A stretch of DNA of 64,000 nt from [Phormidium] sp. LEGE 05292 (GTDB lineage Bacteria; Cyanobacteriota; Cyanobacteriia; Cyanobacteriales; Aerosakkonemataceae): positions 20,331-84,330 of the forward strand of contig NZ_JADEWG010000012.1 in the NCBI RefSeq assembly GCF_015207735.1, given 5' to 3'. The position numbers and the translations under genes were made by a program. The notes beneath the pieces were generated by a model. That model searched no databases. It saw only the letters and a list, made by a program, of their open reading frames with translations, and was not told the DNA's origin. Below are positions 55,361 through 64,000 of the stretch, piece after piece; within the stretch, counting starts at the first letter, position 1; every line of letters starts with the position of its first letter.

Positions 55361-55819
55361 TTAATCCATTAATTCAGTATTCCAGTTTGCCGCTTGAATT
55401 GTTGTATCTAACTCGCGACATTCTCTAGACAACCTATCAACTTGCGCTTGCAATTCAGTAATATTAACTGTGCTGAAATACTTGATTTCAGATTGACTAT
55501 ATCGGTTTTGGTTTAACGCAGCGGCGCTAACCAGCGAATCATAAATGCTGCGTTTTAGCAAGAGTGTATCTCTTTGTGCTAAAGCATCAGATATAGTTAC
55601 TCCTTCTCGAAGATTTGTCAGAGAGTTGGTTTTGTTAATTCTCTGAATTAAATCAGTTAATTCGCGCAGACTTGTTTCTAATTCAGCTAGCAATGCGGAG
55701 GGGTTTTCTGGTGGTTGTTCTCCCTCTTGGACTCTGGCACTTCTGATCAATCTTTGGCGCAATTGCTCAATTCTTTTTTGGCAATCTGCTCTCAGGATTA
55801 AAGCTTCTGATAGTTTCAT
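55361..55819 (-). CDS. DIP1984 family protein
   Basis: 152 residues matching the DIP1984 pattern throughout: KLSEALILRADCQKRIEQLR, LTDLIQRINKTNSLTNLREG, ISDALAQRDTL, YSQSEIKYFSTVNITELQAQ, and the ending ELDTTIQAANWNTELMD. Helical and probably oligomeric. Function is not established. The rightward unit encodes a distant relative (45,428-46,057), tying the two units together. Confidence 0.88.
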   Translation of the reverse strand: MKLSEALILRADCQKRIEQLRQRLIRSARVQEGEQPPENPSALLAELETSLRELTDLIQRINKTNSLTNLREGVTISDALAQRDTLLLKRSIYDSLVSAAALNQNRYSQSEIKYFSTVNITELQAQVDRLSRECRELDTTIQAANWNTELMD

Positions 55820-56021
55820 AATTCCTCTTATATTTTAACGTTTTTTAGGCTCTAAAACGATCGTTATGTAAAGTGTTGATTAATTTTTCTGATGCAACCT
55901 CCTGAGTTAAATAGTATCGGAGAATACGTAAAGATATTTTGCTTTAGATGAGTAAAAAAAGACACTTAAATATTGGATGTGCTTGAATGGAAAAAATTCA
56001 TTAATCATCAAAAAAAACCTT

Positions 56022-56381
56022 ATGAGGAAGCCTTTAGGAGTTTTAGCGGGGGTTTTAGTTTTTGCGGAAGGGTTAATGGCTGGTGTAGCTTTGGCAGCAG
56101 ATAACTTTGGGGCGATAGCCACTTCAGATTCAGGTGCCTACGGCTACGCTTATGATTACCCAACTCAGGAACAAGCAGAAAGAGCAGCATTAGAAAAATG
56201 TGGCGAAGAGGGTTGTCAAATTCAAGTCTGGTTTAAAAACGCTTGTGGCGCTGTAGCCAAAGATGACGAACATCTAGGTTGGGGGTGGGCAGGCACTCGC
56301 GCACAAGCCGAAGCAAACGCCGTATCTCAATGCGGAACAGGGGCTTGTAAAGTAGTTACTTGGGCTTGCACTACCCGCTAG
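56022..56381 (+). CDS. DUF4189 family secreted protein
   Basis: 119 residues from ATG 56,022, with a signal peptide ending GVALAADN. The mature domain (FGAIATSDSGAYGYAYDYPT, ERAALEKCGEEGC, VSQCGTGACKVVTWACTTR) has the duplicated Ala/Cys pattern of DUF4189. It is on the opposite strand within the leftward unit and is probably a passenger. Confidence 0.8.
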   Translation: MRKPLGVLAGVLVFAEGLMAGVALAADNFGAIATSDSGAYGYAYDYPTQEQAERAALEKCGEEGCQIQVWFKNACGAVAKDDEHLGWGWAGTRAQAEANAVSQCGTGACKVVTWACTTR

Positions 56382-56425
56382 GTTTATGGTGAGTTAGGTT
56401 CAGCCTAACTCACCCAACTAACTAC

Positions 56426-56830
56426 TTAAAAAGCTGGGATTTTGAGGCTTTTTGGTAAGTTTGTTTTTAGGTCAATTTCACCGCGAAAATCTTCGCCATA
56501 GTAAGCAGCCATAACTTCAATTTTACCAATAATATGAAGATTGAACTCTGCTAATTCTTCTGCTGGTACCCACAATTCTTGGCAAATTCGACTGCCTACA
56601 GTTTGCACAGGGAATTTTTTTACATAACTATCTTGTACCTCAAACTTGGTAACAAAACCAGCAAAACTATTGCTTTTCGTATTCCAATCACGGGCAATTT
56701 TTTGGGCATACTCAAAATTGAGTACCGGATAAAAAATTGGTTGTACAGGAAGACGGGGAGGGAAAGCCGTAAAATTTGCTCTGGCAATTAAGTCGAGTTC
56801 TTTTAACCCCACAGGGCGATAGAGACGCAT
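56426..56830 (-). CDS. conserved hypothetical protein (often labelled ADP-ribosylation/crystallin J1)
   Basis: 134 residues beginning MRLYRPVGLKELDLIARANF then FPPRLPVQPIFYPVLNFEYA and IARDWNTKSNSFAGFVTKFE. I recognise this as a widespread family that databases sometimes call ADP-ribosylation/crystallin J1 without direct proof. Its presence beside KptA and macrodomain genes makes an ADP-ribose-linked role worth testing; no catalytic motif is certain. Confidence 0.65.
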   Translation of the reverse strand: MRLYRPVGLKELDLIARANFTAFPPRLPVQPIFYPVLNFEYAQKIARDWNTKSNSFAGFVTKFEVQDSYVKKFPVQTVGSRICQELWVPAEELAEFNLHIIGKIEVMAAYYGEDFRGEIDLKTNLPKSLKIPAF

Positions 56831-56918
56831 CTTTACCTCACCTCTCTTATTTGGAGATTGGTGACTGAGAAAAGTTAGAAATTTTCCCAGTCACTAATTA
56901 TTAATCCCCTTTATTCAG

Positions 56919-57143
56919 TTAAGAAACAGGAATTACTAACAAAGTGATATCCCGAATTCCCACGATTAAAATTGGTGCGTCAGGAGGTAGATGCTTTTGC
57001 TCAGTTGCTTGGTAAAATTCAGCAGGCCAATAACTGCCCATTGCTTTCACTCTACCACGTTGATAAGGAGCAATTGTTTGGGTTACAGTACCTTGCTTTG
57101 GTTCTGCAAACATTTCCACTTGAGAACGGAACAATTCACTCAT
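56919..57143 (-). CDS. NfeD-like OB-fold protein, short
   Basis: 74 residues from MSELFRSQVEMFAEP, with AAAGGGGG at good spacing. The region GTVTQTIAPYQRGRVKAMGS, then LPPDAPILIVGIRDITLLVI resembles the NfeD C-terminal OB domain without membrane helices. It lies directly after the TROVE-vWA gene. Confidence 0.65.
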   Translation of the reverse strand: MSELFRSQVEMFAEPKQGTVTQTIAPYQRGRVKAMGSYWPAEFYQATEQKHLPPDAPILIVGIRDITLLVIPVS

Positions 57144-57287
57144 CAGCTGACCCCCTTTAGCTTCCGAGTAGAGAAATAAGTAGGAGACAGTATGATTCGT
57201 CACCCCTCTATTTATTCACTTCCTCTACTGAATGTTCCGTATTCATAGTGTTTTTTTTTGCAAAGTGGGTATTGCCCACCTTGCTAG

Positions 57288-58930
<1,643 letters not shown>

Positions 58931-59016
58931 TTCATTTTTGCAACGAGTTTTTATCATCTAAAATCCAAAATTGTCAGGAGCAGATATCGCACGCACGGCA
59001 AAATTATTAATAATAA

Positions 59017-59162
59017 GCCGCGCAAGTTGAGGGAGCTAAATTTGCCTGCTAATAAAGGCCCAGGCTTGCATCCTACTATCCAATGTAGGAACCTTTCTAT
59101 CTTGGTAGGATAGAGCTACTTATGAGGTAGCTGTGTGTAAGCTCTCTCTGTGAGGGCGCGGC
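59017..59162 (-). ncRNA. Y RNA-like element 6, permuted tRNA-Met-like cargo
   Basis: Terminal stem GCCGCGC/GCGCGGC, internal loop CCUCACA opposite AACUU, inner stem GAGAGAGCU/AGCUCCCUC (one mismatch), then UUACACAC as in the family. Cargo hairpins in transcript order: anticodon-like arm GCUAC-CUCAUAA-GUAGC (CAU), arm CUAUC-CUACCAA-GAUAG, capped stem UCCUAC/GUAGGA, and D-like arm GCCUG/CAGGC. This order matches a permuted tRNA (anticodon, T, acceptor, D), but the T-like loop is not canonical. It lies just upstream of the TROVE gene. Confidence 0.75.
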
Positions 59163-59214
59163 GATAACTGCTATTTTTGGTAATTGGTAATTGGTAGTTG
59201 GTAATGGGAAGTAA

Positions 59215-59655
<441 letters not shown>

Positions 59656-59668
59656 TTAGTTAAATTAA

Positions 59669-59795
59669 CACTCCGCACAAGTTGAAAAAGCTGTTGTGTT
59701 CACACACAGGATTTGAACCTGTATATCTTGATCTTAAGTCAAGCGCCTTTTCCATTTGGCTAGTATGTAAGCTTTTTCGGTTGGGGTGCGAAGTG
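59669..59795 (-). ncRNA. Y RNA-like element 5, tRNA-Leu(UAA)-like cargo
   Basis: Terminal stem CACUUCGCAC/GUGCGGAGUG (10 pairs), internal loop CCCAACC opposite AACUU, inner stem GAAAAAGCU/AGCUUUUUC. The cargo is a tRNA in normal order: D-arm AGCC...GGC, anticodon arm CUUGA-CUUAAGA-UCAAG, T-arm ACAGG-UUCAAAU-CCUGU, with acceptor UACAUAC/GUGUGAA (one mismatch). The Y stem thus extends a tRNA acceptor stem. Confidence 0.82.
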
Positions 59796-59834
59796 CTAAT
59801 TTTGTTTAATCATACAAGTTTAATTTAATTAGGT

Positions 59835-59891
59835 TTGTTGTAGCGACTTTAGTCGTACATCCCTAGATAGAAGGACTAAAGTCCTCACAAC
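59835..59891. repeat. short inverted-repeat element, copy 2
   Basis: GTTGTAGCGACTTTAGTCG ... GGACTAAAGTCCTCACAAC; same family as 44,301-44,360. Confidence 0.6.
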
Positions 59892-59911
59892 AGACCAGTT
59901 TTGAGTAAAAT

Positions 59912-60037
59912 CACTTCGCGCAAGTCAAGAAAGCTGTTTGTTTATACGTAGGATTTGAACCTACTACCAATCGGTTAACAGCCGAGTGCTCTACCAATGA
60001 GCTAGTATGTAAGCTTTCTAATTCAGGGCGCGAAGTG
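59912..60037 (-). ncRNA. Y RNA-like element 4, tRNA-Asn(GUU)-like cargo
   Basis: Terminal stem CACUUCGCGC/GCGCGAAGUG perfect over 10 pairs, internal loop CCUGAAU opposite GACUU, inner stem AGAAAGCU/AGCUUUCU. The cargo has a near-canonical D-arm (UAGCUCAUUGGUAGAGC), anticodon arm CUCGG-CUGUUAA-CCGAU and T-arm GUAGG-UUCAAAU-CCUAC. The tRNA acceptor UACAUAC/GUAUAAA is only partly paired. Confidence 0.82.
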
Positions 60038-60067
60038 TTTGTCCTCCAACTAGTAAGAAATAAGGTT

Positions 60068-60311
60068 GTTCCGCACAAGTTAAAAAAGCTAGTCACTTGC
60101 AGTTCTACTATTTGAACTACGGCCCCAAGAAACAGACAAAAGAAAGGTAGAGATTTTTCATGAATAGAGATGTTTCATGAAACGTCTCTACTTCTTTTGT
60201 CCTTGTCTTTCTCCTTTTCACTTCCGAAAGTGGAGCCGATAGGATTTGCACCTATAACTTGCCGCTTATCAGGCGAATTGTGTGTAAGCTTTTTGGGTTA
60301 GGGTGCGGAAC
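60068..60311 (-). ncRNA. Y RNA-like element 3, permuted tRNA-Ile-like cargo
   Basis: Terminal stem GUUCCGCAC/GUGCGGAAC perfect, internal loop CCUAACC opposite AACUU, inner stem AAAAAGCU/AGCUUUUU. In transcript order the cargo has anticodon arm UCGC-CUGAUAA-GCGG (GAU), T-arm AUAGG-UGCAAAU-CCUAU, acceptor 3' strand CGGCUCC plus A, a 104-nt capping hairpin, acceptor 5' strand GGGGCCG and a D-arm UAGUUCAAAUAGUAGAAC. The two acceptor strands pair over 7 bp, so the tRNA is circularly permuted. The cap contains the GTAGAGACG-type palindrome, apparently inserted in the acceptor cap. Confidence 0.83.
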
Positions 60312-60336
60312 AATCGATTTGTGATTTTCGATTTTG

Positions 60337-60594
<258 letters not shown>

Positions 60595-60610
60595 TTAAAG
60601 CTAATAATTT

Positions 60611-60811
60611 TTACCAAAAACAATGCCGCTCTAAATGATAATCTTGCTTAATTTGCCTAGTTTTCTCATTGATTTTTGTTTGACTGAGATGTTCAGAATG
60701 TTGAGATTTTAATTCTGTCTCAGAGGGGTTAGAAGTCAATCTTTTATGCTCAATTTTTGAGTCAAATTTGGTAGATTGCTTCCCAAATAACTTGGTTTCA
60801 AGTGTCAACAT
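60611..60811 (-). CDS. possible small polar protein in the leader
   Basis: 66 codons, very rich in K, E, Q, S and T (LTLETKLFGKQSTKFDSKIE...), ATG start with only a weak GGGAT upstream. First frame after the boxA. Could be a small RNA-binding peptide or a non-coding leader. Confidence 0.4.
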   Translation of the reverse strand: MLTLETKLFGKQSTKFDSKIEHKRLTSNPSETELKSQHSEHLSQTKINEKTRQIKQDYHLERHCFW

Positions 60812-60860
60812 GATAGATCATCCCTAAGTGAAGGTTTCTCAATTGTGTCTGAGAATAATT

Positions 60861-60882
60861 AAGTATTCAGTTTTCAAGGTGC
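60861..60882 (-). promoter_or_regulatory. rrn-type boxA antitermination element
   Basis: On the minus strand: GCACCTTGAAAACTGAATAC, the same motif as at 42,025-42,046 and as in cyanobacterial 16S-23S spacers. It lies about 75 nt after the promoter. Confidence 0.7.
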
Positions 60883-60934
60883 AGATTTCGCAAGCGAGGT
60901 GAAGAAAAATCTTTCCTCAACTCACCATGTTTTC

Positions 60935-60964
60935 ATAATACAAACATAATACAAAAGGTGTCAA
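60935..60964 (-). promoter_or_regulatory. promoter of the leftward Y RNA/TROVE unit
   Basis: On the minus strand TTGACA, 18 nt, then TATTAT; the spacer and -10 consist of tandem TTTTGTATTATG / TTTGTATTATG, the same plan as the tRNA-array promoter. Confidence 0.75.
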
Positions 60965-61072
60965 GGGGTAAAACAAAGTTTTTTTAGCGGGGTGGAGAAA
61001 GAGAGTTATACCGTTTTCATGCCAAAATGATACACATCTTGTAGGGGAAGGTTTTGCCATTGAGATTGTTTA

Positions 61073-62068
61073 TTAGATAAAGGGGTTATTTACTAAACCC
61101 GCCCTTACGTCTTTGCAGTACCACACCCAAGTATAGAGTTTGCGGAAACCAACAGACTCATAAAGTTGTCTCGCACCGTTGGGGTTATCGTAATCTACAC
61201 CGATTTTGGCGATATCCATTCCCGCAGCAAGTAACTTTTGCATTCCGCTAAGTAACATTGCTTTTCCCAGTCCTAAACGACGAAAACCGCGCCTAGTTCC
61301 CAGAATAGCTACCCAACCTTCTATACGACCGCTGCGTTTGTTATCTTCGGGATAAATTGCACAATAACAGTGGGAAGCAAAGGTGCCATCAGGGGCGATC
61401 GCAACTAAATCCAACTCCGGTCTATAATCTGGATCGGTGCGCCAATGTTTGTATTCTTCCACTGTTAAATCGTGATGATTCCAGTGATCGATAAACGATT
61501 GGTTGTGCATTTCGACCCAAGCTTCCGCGTCTTGTTCCGCGATTACGGAACGAACTGTAAAACCTGTGGGAATTTGAGGTTCTGCAAGTGGTTCTTGGAG
61601 ACTGCGTACCATTGTGAGAAAGTAGCGATCGGCACTGAAACCATTTTCATGTAGTATGGCTATGCGATCGATTTGATCGTCCCGACTGTTACAACGCAAT
61701 TTCACAGATGTAACACCTTGTTCTTTTGCAAGTTCAGCCAGACGTTGTTCTCCCCAATTGATAATTTCCCGTTCCAAAGTTCCCCCACGAGTTTGAGGAT
61801 GAACGCGAAACCCAAGTCTAACATCGGTTAATTCCCCAACAGAGGGATGCCACAACGTAGCAAAACCAATTAATTGACCTGTGTCATCTTCCCAAAGTTG
61901 TAAATCACGTTCTTTGTCGAAATATGGTGAATTAAAATCGCGTTCCAGTTCTGAAACTGTTGTCCATTGTTCGAGTTTATCTACCGCTTCGCAAGCTTCT
62001 AGGAGATTTGCGATCGCTTCTAAATCTGTTTCACCCCCGTAGGGGCGCTTTGTCAGCGTTAACATCAT
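61073..62068 (-). CDS. tandem GNAT acetyltransferase
   Basis: 331 residues with two GNAT domains. The second has a clear acetyl-CoA loop (GRIEGWVAILGTRRGFRRLGLGKAMLLSG) and an ending GVDYDNPNGARQLYESVGFR. The first (about 1-150) is degenerate. Substrate unknown; such double GNATs resemble mycothiol synthase-type architecture, but no specificity is inferred. Confidence 0.85.
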   Translation of the reverse strand: MMLTLTKRPYGGETDLEAIANLLEACEAVDKLEQWTTVSELERDFNSPYFDKERDLQLWEDDTGQLIGFATLWHPSVGELTDVRLGFRVHPQTRGGTLEREIINWGEQRLAELAKEQGVTSVKLRCNSRDDQIDRIAILHENGFSADRYFLTMVRSLQEPLAEPQIPTGFTVRSVIAEQDAEAWVEMHNQSFIDHWNHHDLTVEEYKHWRTDPDYRPELDLVAIAPDGTFASHCYCAIYPEDNKRSGRIEGWVAILGTRRGFRRLGLGKAMLLSGMQKLLAAGMDIAKIGVDYDNPNGARQLYESVGFRKLYTWVWYCKDVRAGLVNNPFI

Positions 62069-62202
62069 TGGCTTGTAATTCAGATATTGCTAATACTACA
62101 AATGTATTATTAAGTAGCATTAGGTTAACTCCCCCGATCGGGTGATGTCTTAGCAACCCAAGGGGGAGGTGGGAGATTGGGGGATGGGGAGCTTATAATT
62201 TA

Positions 62203-62311
62203 GGACTTACGCACTCCGGGCTTGAAACCCTGATCCCCCGAACCCAAGGGGGGAATTTCTTAAGCCCCCCTGGGTTCGGGGGTTGGGGGATCTCAGTGCG
62301 AAAGTCCTATA
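62203..62311. repeat. MITE-like element with AGGACTT-CGCACT ends
   Basis: Terminal inverted repeats AGGACTTACGCACT and AGTGCGAAAGTCCT enclose a nested GC-rich hairpin (ATCCCCCGAACCCAAGGGGGG ... CCCCCCTGGGTTCGGGGG). Non-coding, in the 400-bp gap between the GNAT and pentapeptide genes; nothing else is seen in that gap. Confidence 0.65.
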
Positions 62312-62465
62312 ATTGTTCGGGATTAATGCCCATTTCGCGTAGTTTAGCGAGTAAGGATTGAGATCGCTCACCTTGCGATCGCCTCTAAAAAGAATTTTAA
62401 TTGATGAATCTAGTCATAAGTTGTGCGAACATTAATGTGTTGAGTAAAGTTATGAGCAACGCGCT

Positions 62466-62999
62466 ATGGTATTACCTTTTCCCACAATAATTAAATCAAT
62501 TTGGCTACGTTTGTTGACGGTAATTTTAACGGTGATTTTGGCTTTTCTTTGGGTAATGTTAAGTGCAACTCCTGTAGCTGTTGCCCAAGAAAAAACAGTT
62601 AATTACACTAAGACTAATTTACAAAATCGCGATTTCTCTAATACAGATTTAGAGGGCGCAGTGTTTGCAGCAGCGGAAATGAAGGGAATCAATTTCCAAA
62701 ATTCTAATCTGAATTTGGCAATTATGACTCAGGGAATTATGCCAGAAGCTAATTTAGAAGGTGCTAGTTTGGCTGGGGCTTTAGTTGATAGCGTAGTCTT
62801 TAATAAAGCGAATCTAAAAAACGCTATTTTCACTGCGGCAATCATGGTTGATACTAGTTTTGCGGATGCAGATATTACTGGCGCTGACTTCACCGATGCG
62901 ATTATCGATCGCTACGAAGTTAAACGTCTTTGTCAACGCGCCGAAGGTGTCAACCCAGTAACTAAAGTTGCTACTAAAGATAGTTTAGATTGTAATTAG
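62466..62999 (+). CDS. pentapeptide-repeat protein, exported
   Basis: 177 residues with a signal peptide or anchor (LTVILTVILAFLWVMLSATPVAVAQEK) and A(D/N)LxX-type repeats (TNLQNRDFSNTDLEGAVFAA, ANLEGASLAGALVD, ADITGADFTDAIID) forming a right-handed beta-helix. A conserved Cys pair near the C-terminus (LCQRAEG ... SLDCN) is typical of thylakoid-lumen members. The 3' end overlaps the convergent SGNH gene by 15 bp. Confidence 0.9.
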   Translation: MVLPFPTIIKSIWLRLLTVILTVILAFLWVMLSATPVAVAQEKTVNYTKTNLQNRDFSNTDLEGAVFAAAEMKGINFQNSNLNLAIMTQGIMPEANLEGASLAGALVDSVVFNKANLKNAIFTAAIMVDTSFADADITGADFTDAIIDRYEVKRLCQRAEGVNPVTKVATKDSLDCN

Positions 63000-63695
63000 T
63001 TTGGCTTTAGTGAGTTGGTACATGGCTTCCCAGTTGAGGACATCTTCTAATAAACTTTGATATCCCAAAATATTCGGGTGAAGTCCATCTTCAGTCAGGC
63101 GCGATCGCATCCATTGTGTACCACGTCCCATCCACAAATCAAAAATGTCTAAATAGGGAATCTCTCGCGCCTGACAAGCTTGTTTAGTTGCTTCTTTGTA
63201 TCGATATTGATCTGCCAAGTTATAGTAAAAACAATCTAAAAAGGGCATTTTTTCTTCATTAACAGGCACCATGCCCACAAATAACACCGGACACAATTGT
63301 TGGGCGCGATTGAGCAAACCATTTATTTCAGCTTGAAAGTTGGGAAATTCTGTATAATTTCTGCCTTCTGGTCTAGCTAATCTCGCGGAATCATTCACTC
63401 CCACAGAAAGAATGATTAAATCTGGGACACGATTTCGCAGTTCTCCCCGATTGCGAAACTCATCTTCTAAACGTTGGGCAACTTGCTGTGCGCGATCGCC
63501 CCGCACTCCCAAATTATACAAAACATGACCCGGATTCGGCGGCATCATCCACTGCCGTCTGAGTCGTTCTACCCATCCCCCACCCTCATGATCGCCAAAT
63601 CCATAAACTAAACTATCTCCCAGTGCTACAACCTTGAGGGAATTGTTATTCACTAAGCGTAAACGAAATGAGGTACTTTCTGCTAATGCTGCCAT
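62985..63695 (-). CDS. SGNH/GDSL hydrolase
   Basis: About 236 residues from ATG 63,695 (the frame extends 9 codons further). Block I ALGDSLVYGFGDHEGGGWVE, block II GVRGD, block III SVGVNDSAR, and the catalytic pair DGLHPN near the C-terminus are all present. Probable esterase, lipase or thioesterase of unknown substrate. Confidence 0.92.
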   Translation of the reverse strand: MAALAESTSFRLRLVNNNSLKVVALGDSLVYGFGDHEGGGWVERLRRQWMMPPNPGHVLYNLGVRGDRAQQVAQRLEDEFRNRGELRNRVPDLIILSVGVNDSARLARPEGRNYTEFPNFQAEINGLLNRAQQLCPVLFVGMVPVNEEKMPFLDCFYYNLADQYRYKEATKQACQAREIPYLDIFDLWMGRGTQWMRSRLTEDGLHPNILGYQSLLEDVLNWEAMYQLTKAKLITI

Positions 63696-63774
63696 GTATC
63701 TCAGAGTATAAATACTGAACAATTATAAAATCTTGACACAATGAGAAGAAAATACACAATATCTTTGGTTACAA

Positions 63775-63835
63775 AAGGCAGAGGGGCAGAGGAGCAGAGG
63801 AGCAGGGGAGCAGAGGAGCAGGGGAGCAGAGGGGA
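63775..63835. repeat. GAGCAGGG/GAGCAGAG short tandem repeat
   Basis: About eight imperfect copies of GGAGCAGA/GGAGCAGG. The window ends in CCCCTGCCCCTCTGCTCCTC, the inverted complement, so the repeat probably forms part of a larger inverted repeat extending past the window. No gene between 63,696 and 64,000. Confidence 0.6.
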
Positions 63836-64000
63836 TAAGTAGCTTGATTGAATTTAAACTTTCAATTTAGTTTAATGGACTTGAGTTATTAGCCTGTAAC
63901 TTGATCGTGCTGTTGGCAAAATCAAAAGATCAAGGATAAACAGGCAACAGATTATTAGGATAAATTTTTCCTCTTTTGCCCCCCTGCCCCTCTGCTCCTC

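Noticed and set aside
63775..64000. Short repeats at the window end as a CRISPR array
   Set aside because: Units of about 8 bp without spacers; a simple tandem repeat.

Overview
The window is cyanobacterial chromosome. It is AT-rich, carries frequent HIP1-type palindromes (GCGATCGC), and encodes a D1/PsbA paralogue, several cyanobacteria-typical DUF families (DUF928, DUF2949, DUF3611, DUF1400, DUF3122) and enolase. Genus cannot be assigned from sequence alone.

Bases 1-41,200 are an ordinary chromosomal mosaic. It contains a NHLP/NHLM-type peptide export set (membrane fusion protein plus two ABC transporters, 1-6,786), a CHASE2-GGDEF-EAL protein with a neighbouring DUF928 gene, a large PAS/GAF histidine kinase, and small metabolic genes. 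It also has a GH31 alpha-glucosidase, PepSY protein, enolase, potassium channel, RND efflux pair, a methylglyoxal synthase-like/lipid kinase fusion, an HdrB-like CCG protein, and a strongly divergent D1 protein followed by a CxxCH haem protein and a DUF3122 protein. MITE-like and GC-rich dispersed repeats lie between genes.

Bases 41,900-61,000 form one RNA-centred island built from two converging transcription units. Each starts with the same kind of promoter (TTGACA, then two tandem TTTGTA(G/T)TAT repeats) followed by an rrn-type boxA (ACCTTGAAAACT). The rightward unit (41,935-48,385) is a tRNA array of 32 tRNA genes covering all 20 amino acids, interleaved with genes for an HNH protein, an RNA ligase-like nucleotidyltransferase, a DIP1984-like protein and a PARG-like macrodomain protein. 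The leftward unit (60,964 down to about 51,944) carries four tandem Y RNA-like genes, a TROVE-vWA (Ro60-like) gene, KptA (RNA 2'-phosphotransferase), an AAA ATPase, a DIP1984-family protein and several unknowns. Between the converging ends lie PD-(D/E)XK, PIN, HEPN and antitoxin-like genes.

The most striking observation is a family of six Y RNA-like elements, two inside the tRNA array and four beside the TROVE gene. They share a closing double stem with an invariant asymmetric internal loop (5' strand about CCUNAC, 3' strand RACUU), while the flanking helices covary. The cargo held by this stem differs in each: three are circularly permuted tRNA-like domains (Trp-, Ile- and Met-anticodon types), two are tRNAs in normal order (Asn, Leu), and one (47,829-48,035) is not tRNA-like at all. 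That one is a stitched mimic of two 23S rRNA sites that are about 1.5 kb apart in real rRNA: the sarcin-ricin loop and the GTPase-associated centre. Both keep their hairpin cores on altered, compensated stems. With the RNA ligase, KptA, TROVE and macrodomain genes, I infer an RNA decoy/repair/quality-control system directed at damage to tRNA and rRNA. RNA repair clusters with TROVE, KptA, ligases and macrodomains are known in outline, and YrlA Y RNAs are known to mimic tRNA. A Y RNA holding an rRNA mimic is, to my knowledge, undescribed.

Bases 61,000-64,000 return to ordinary chromosome: a double GNAT acetyltransferase, a pentapeptide-repeat protein and an SGNH hydrolase, with MITE-like repeats.
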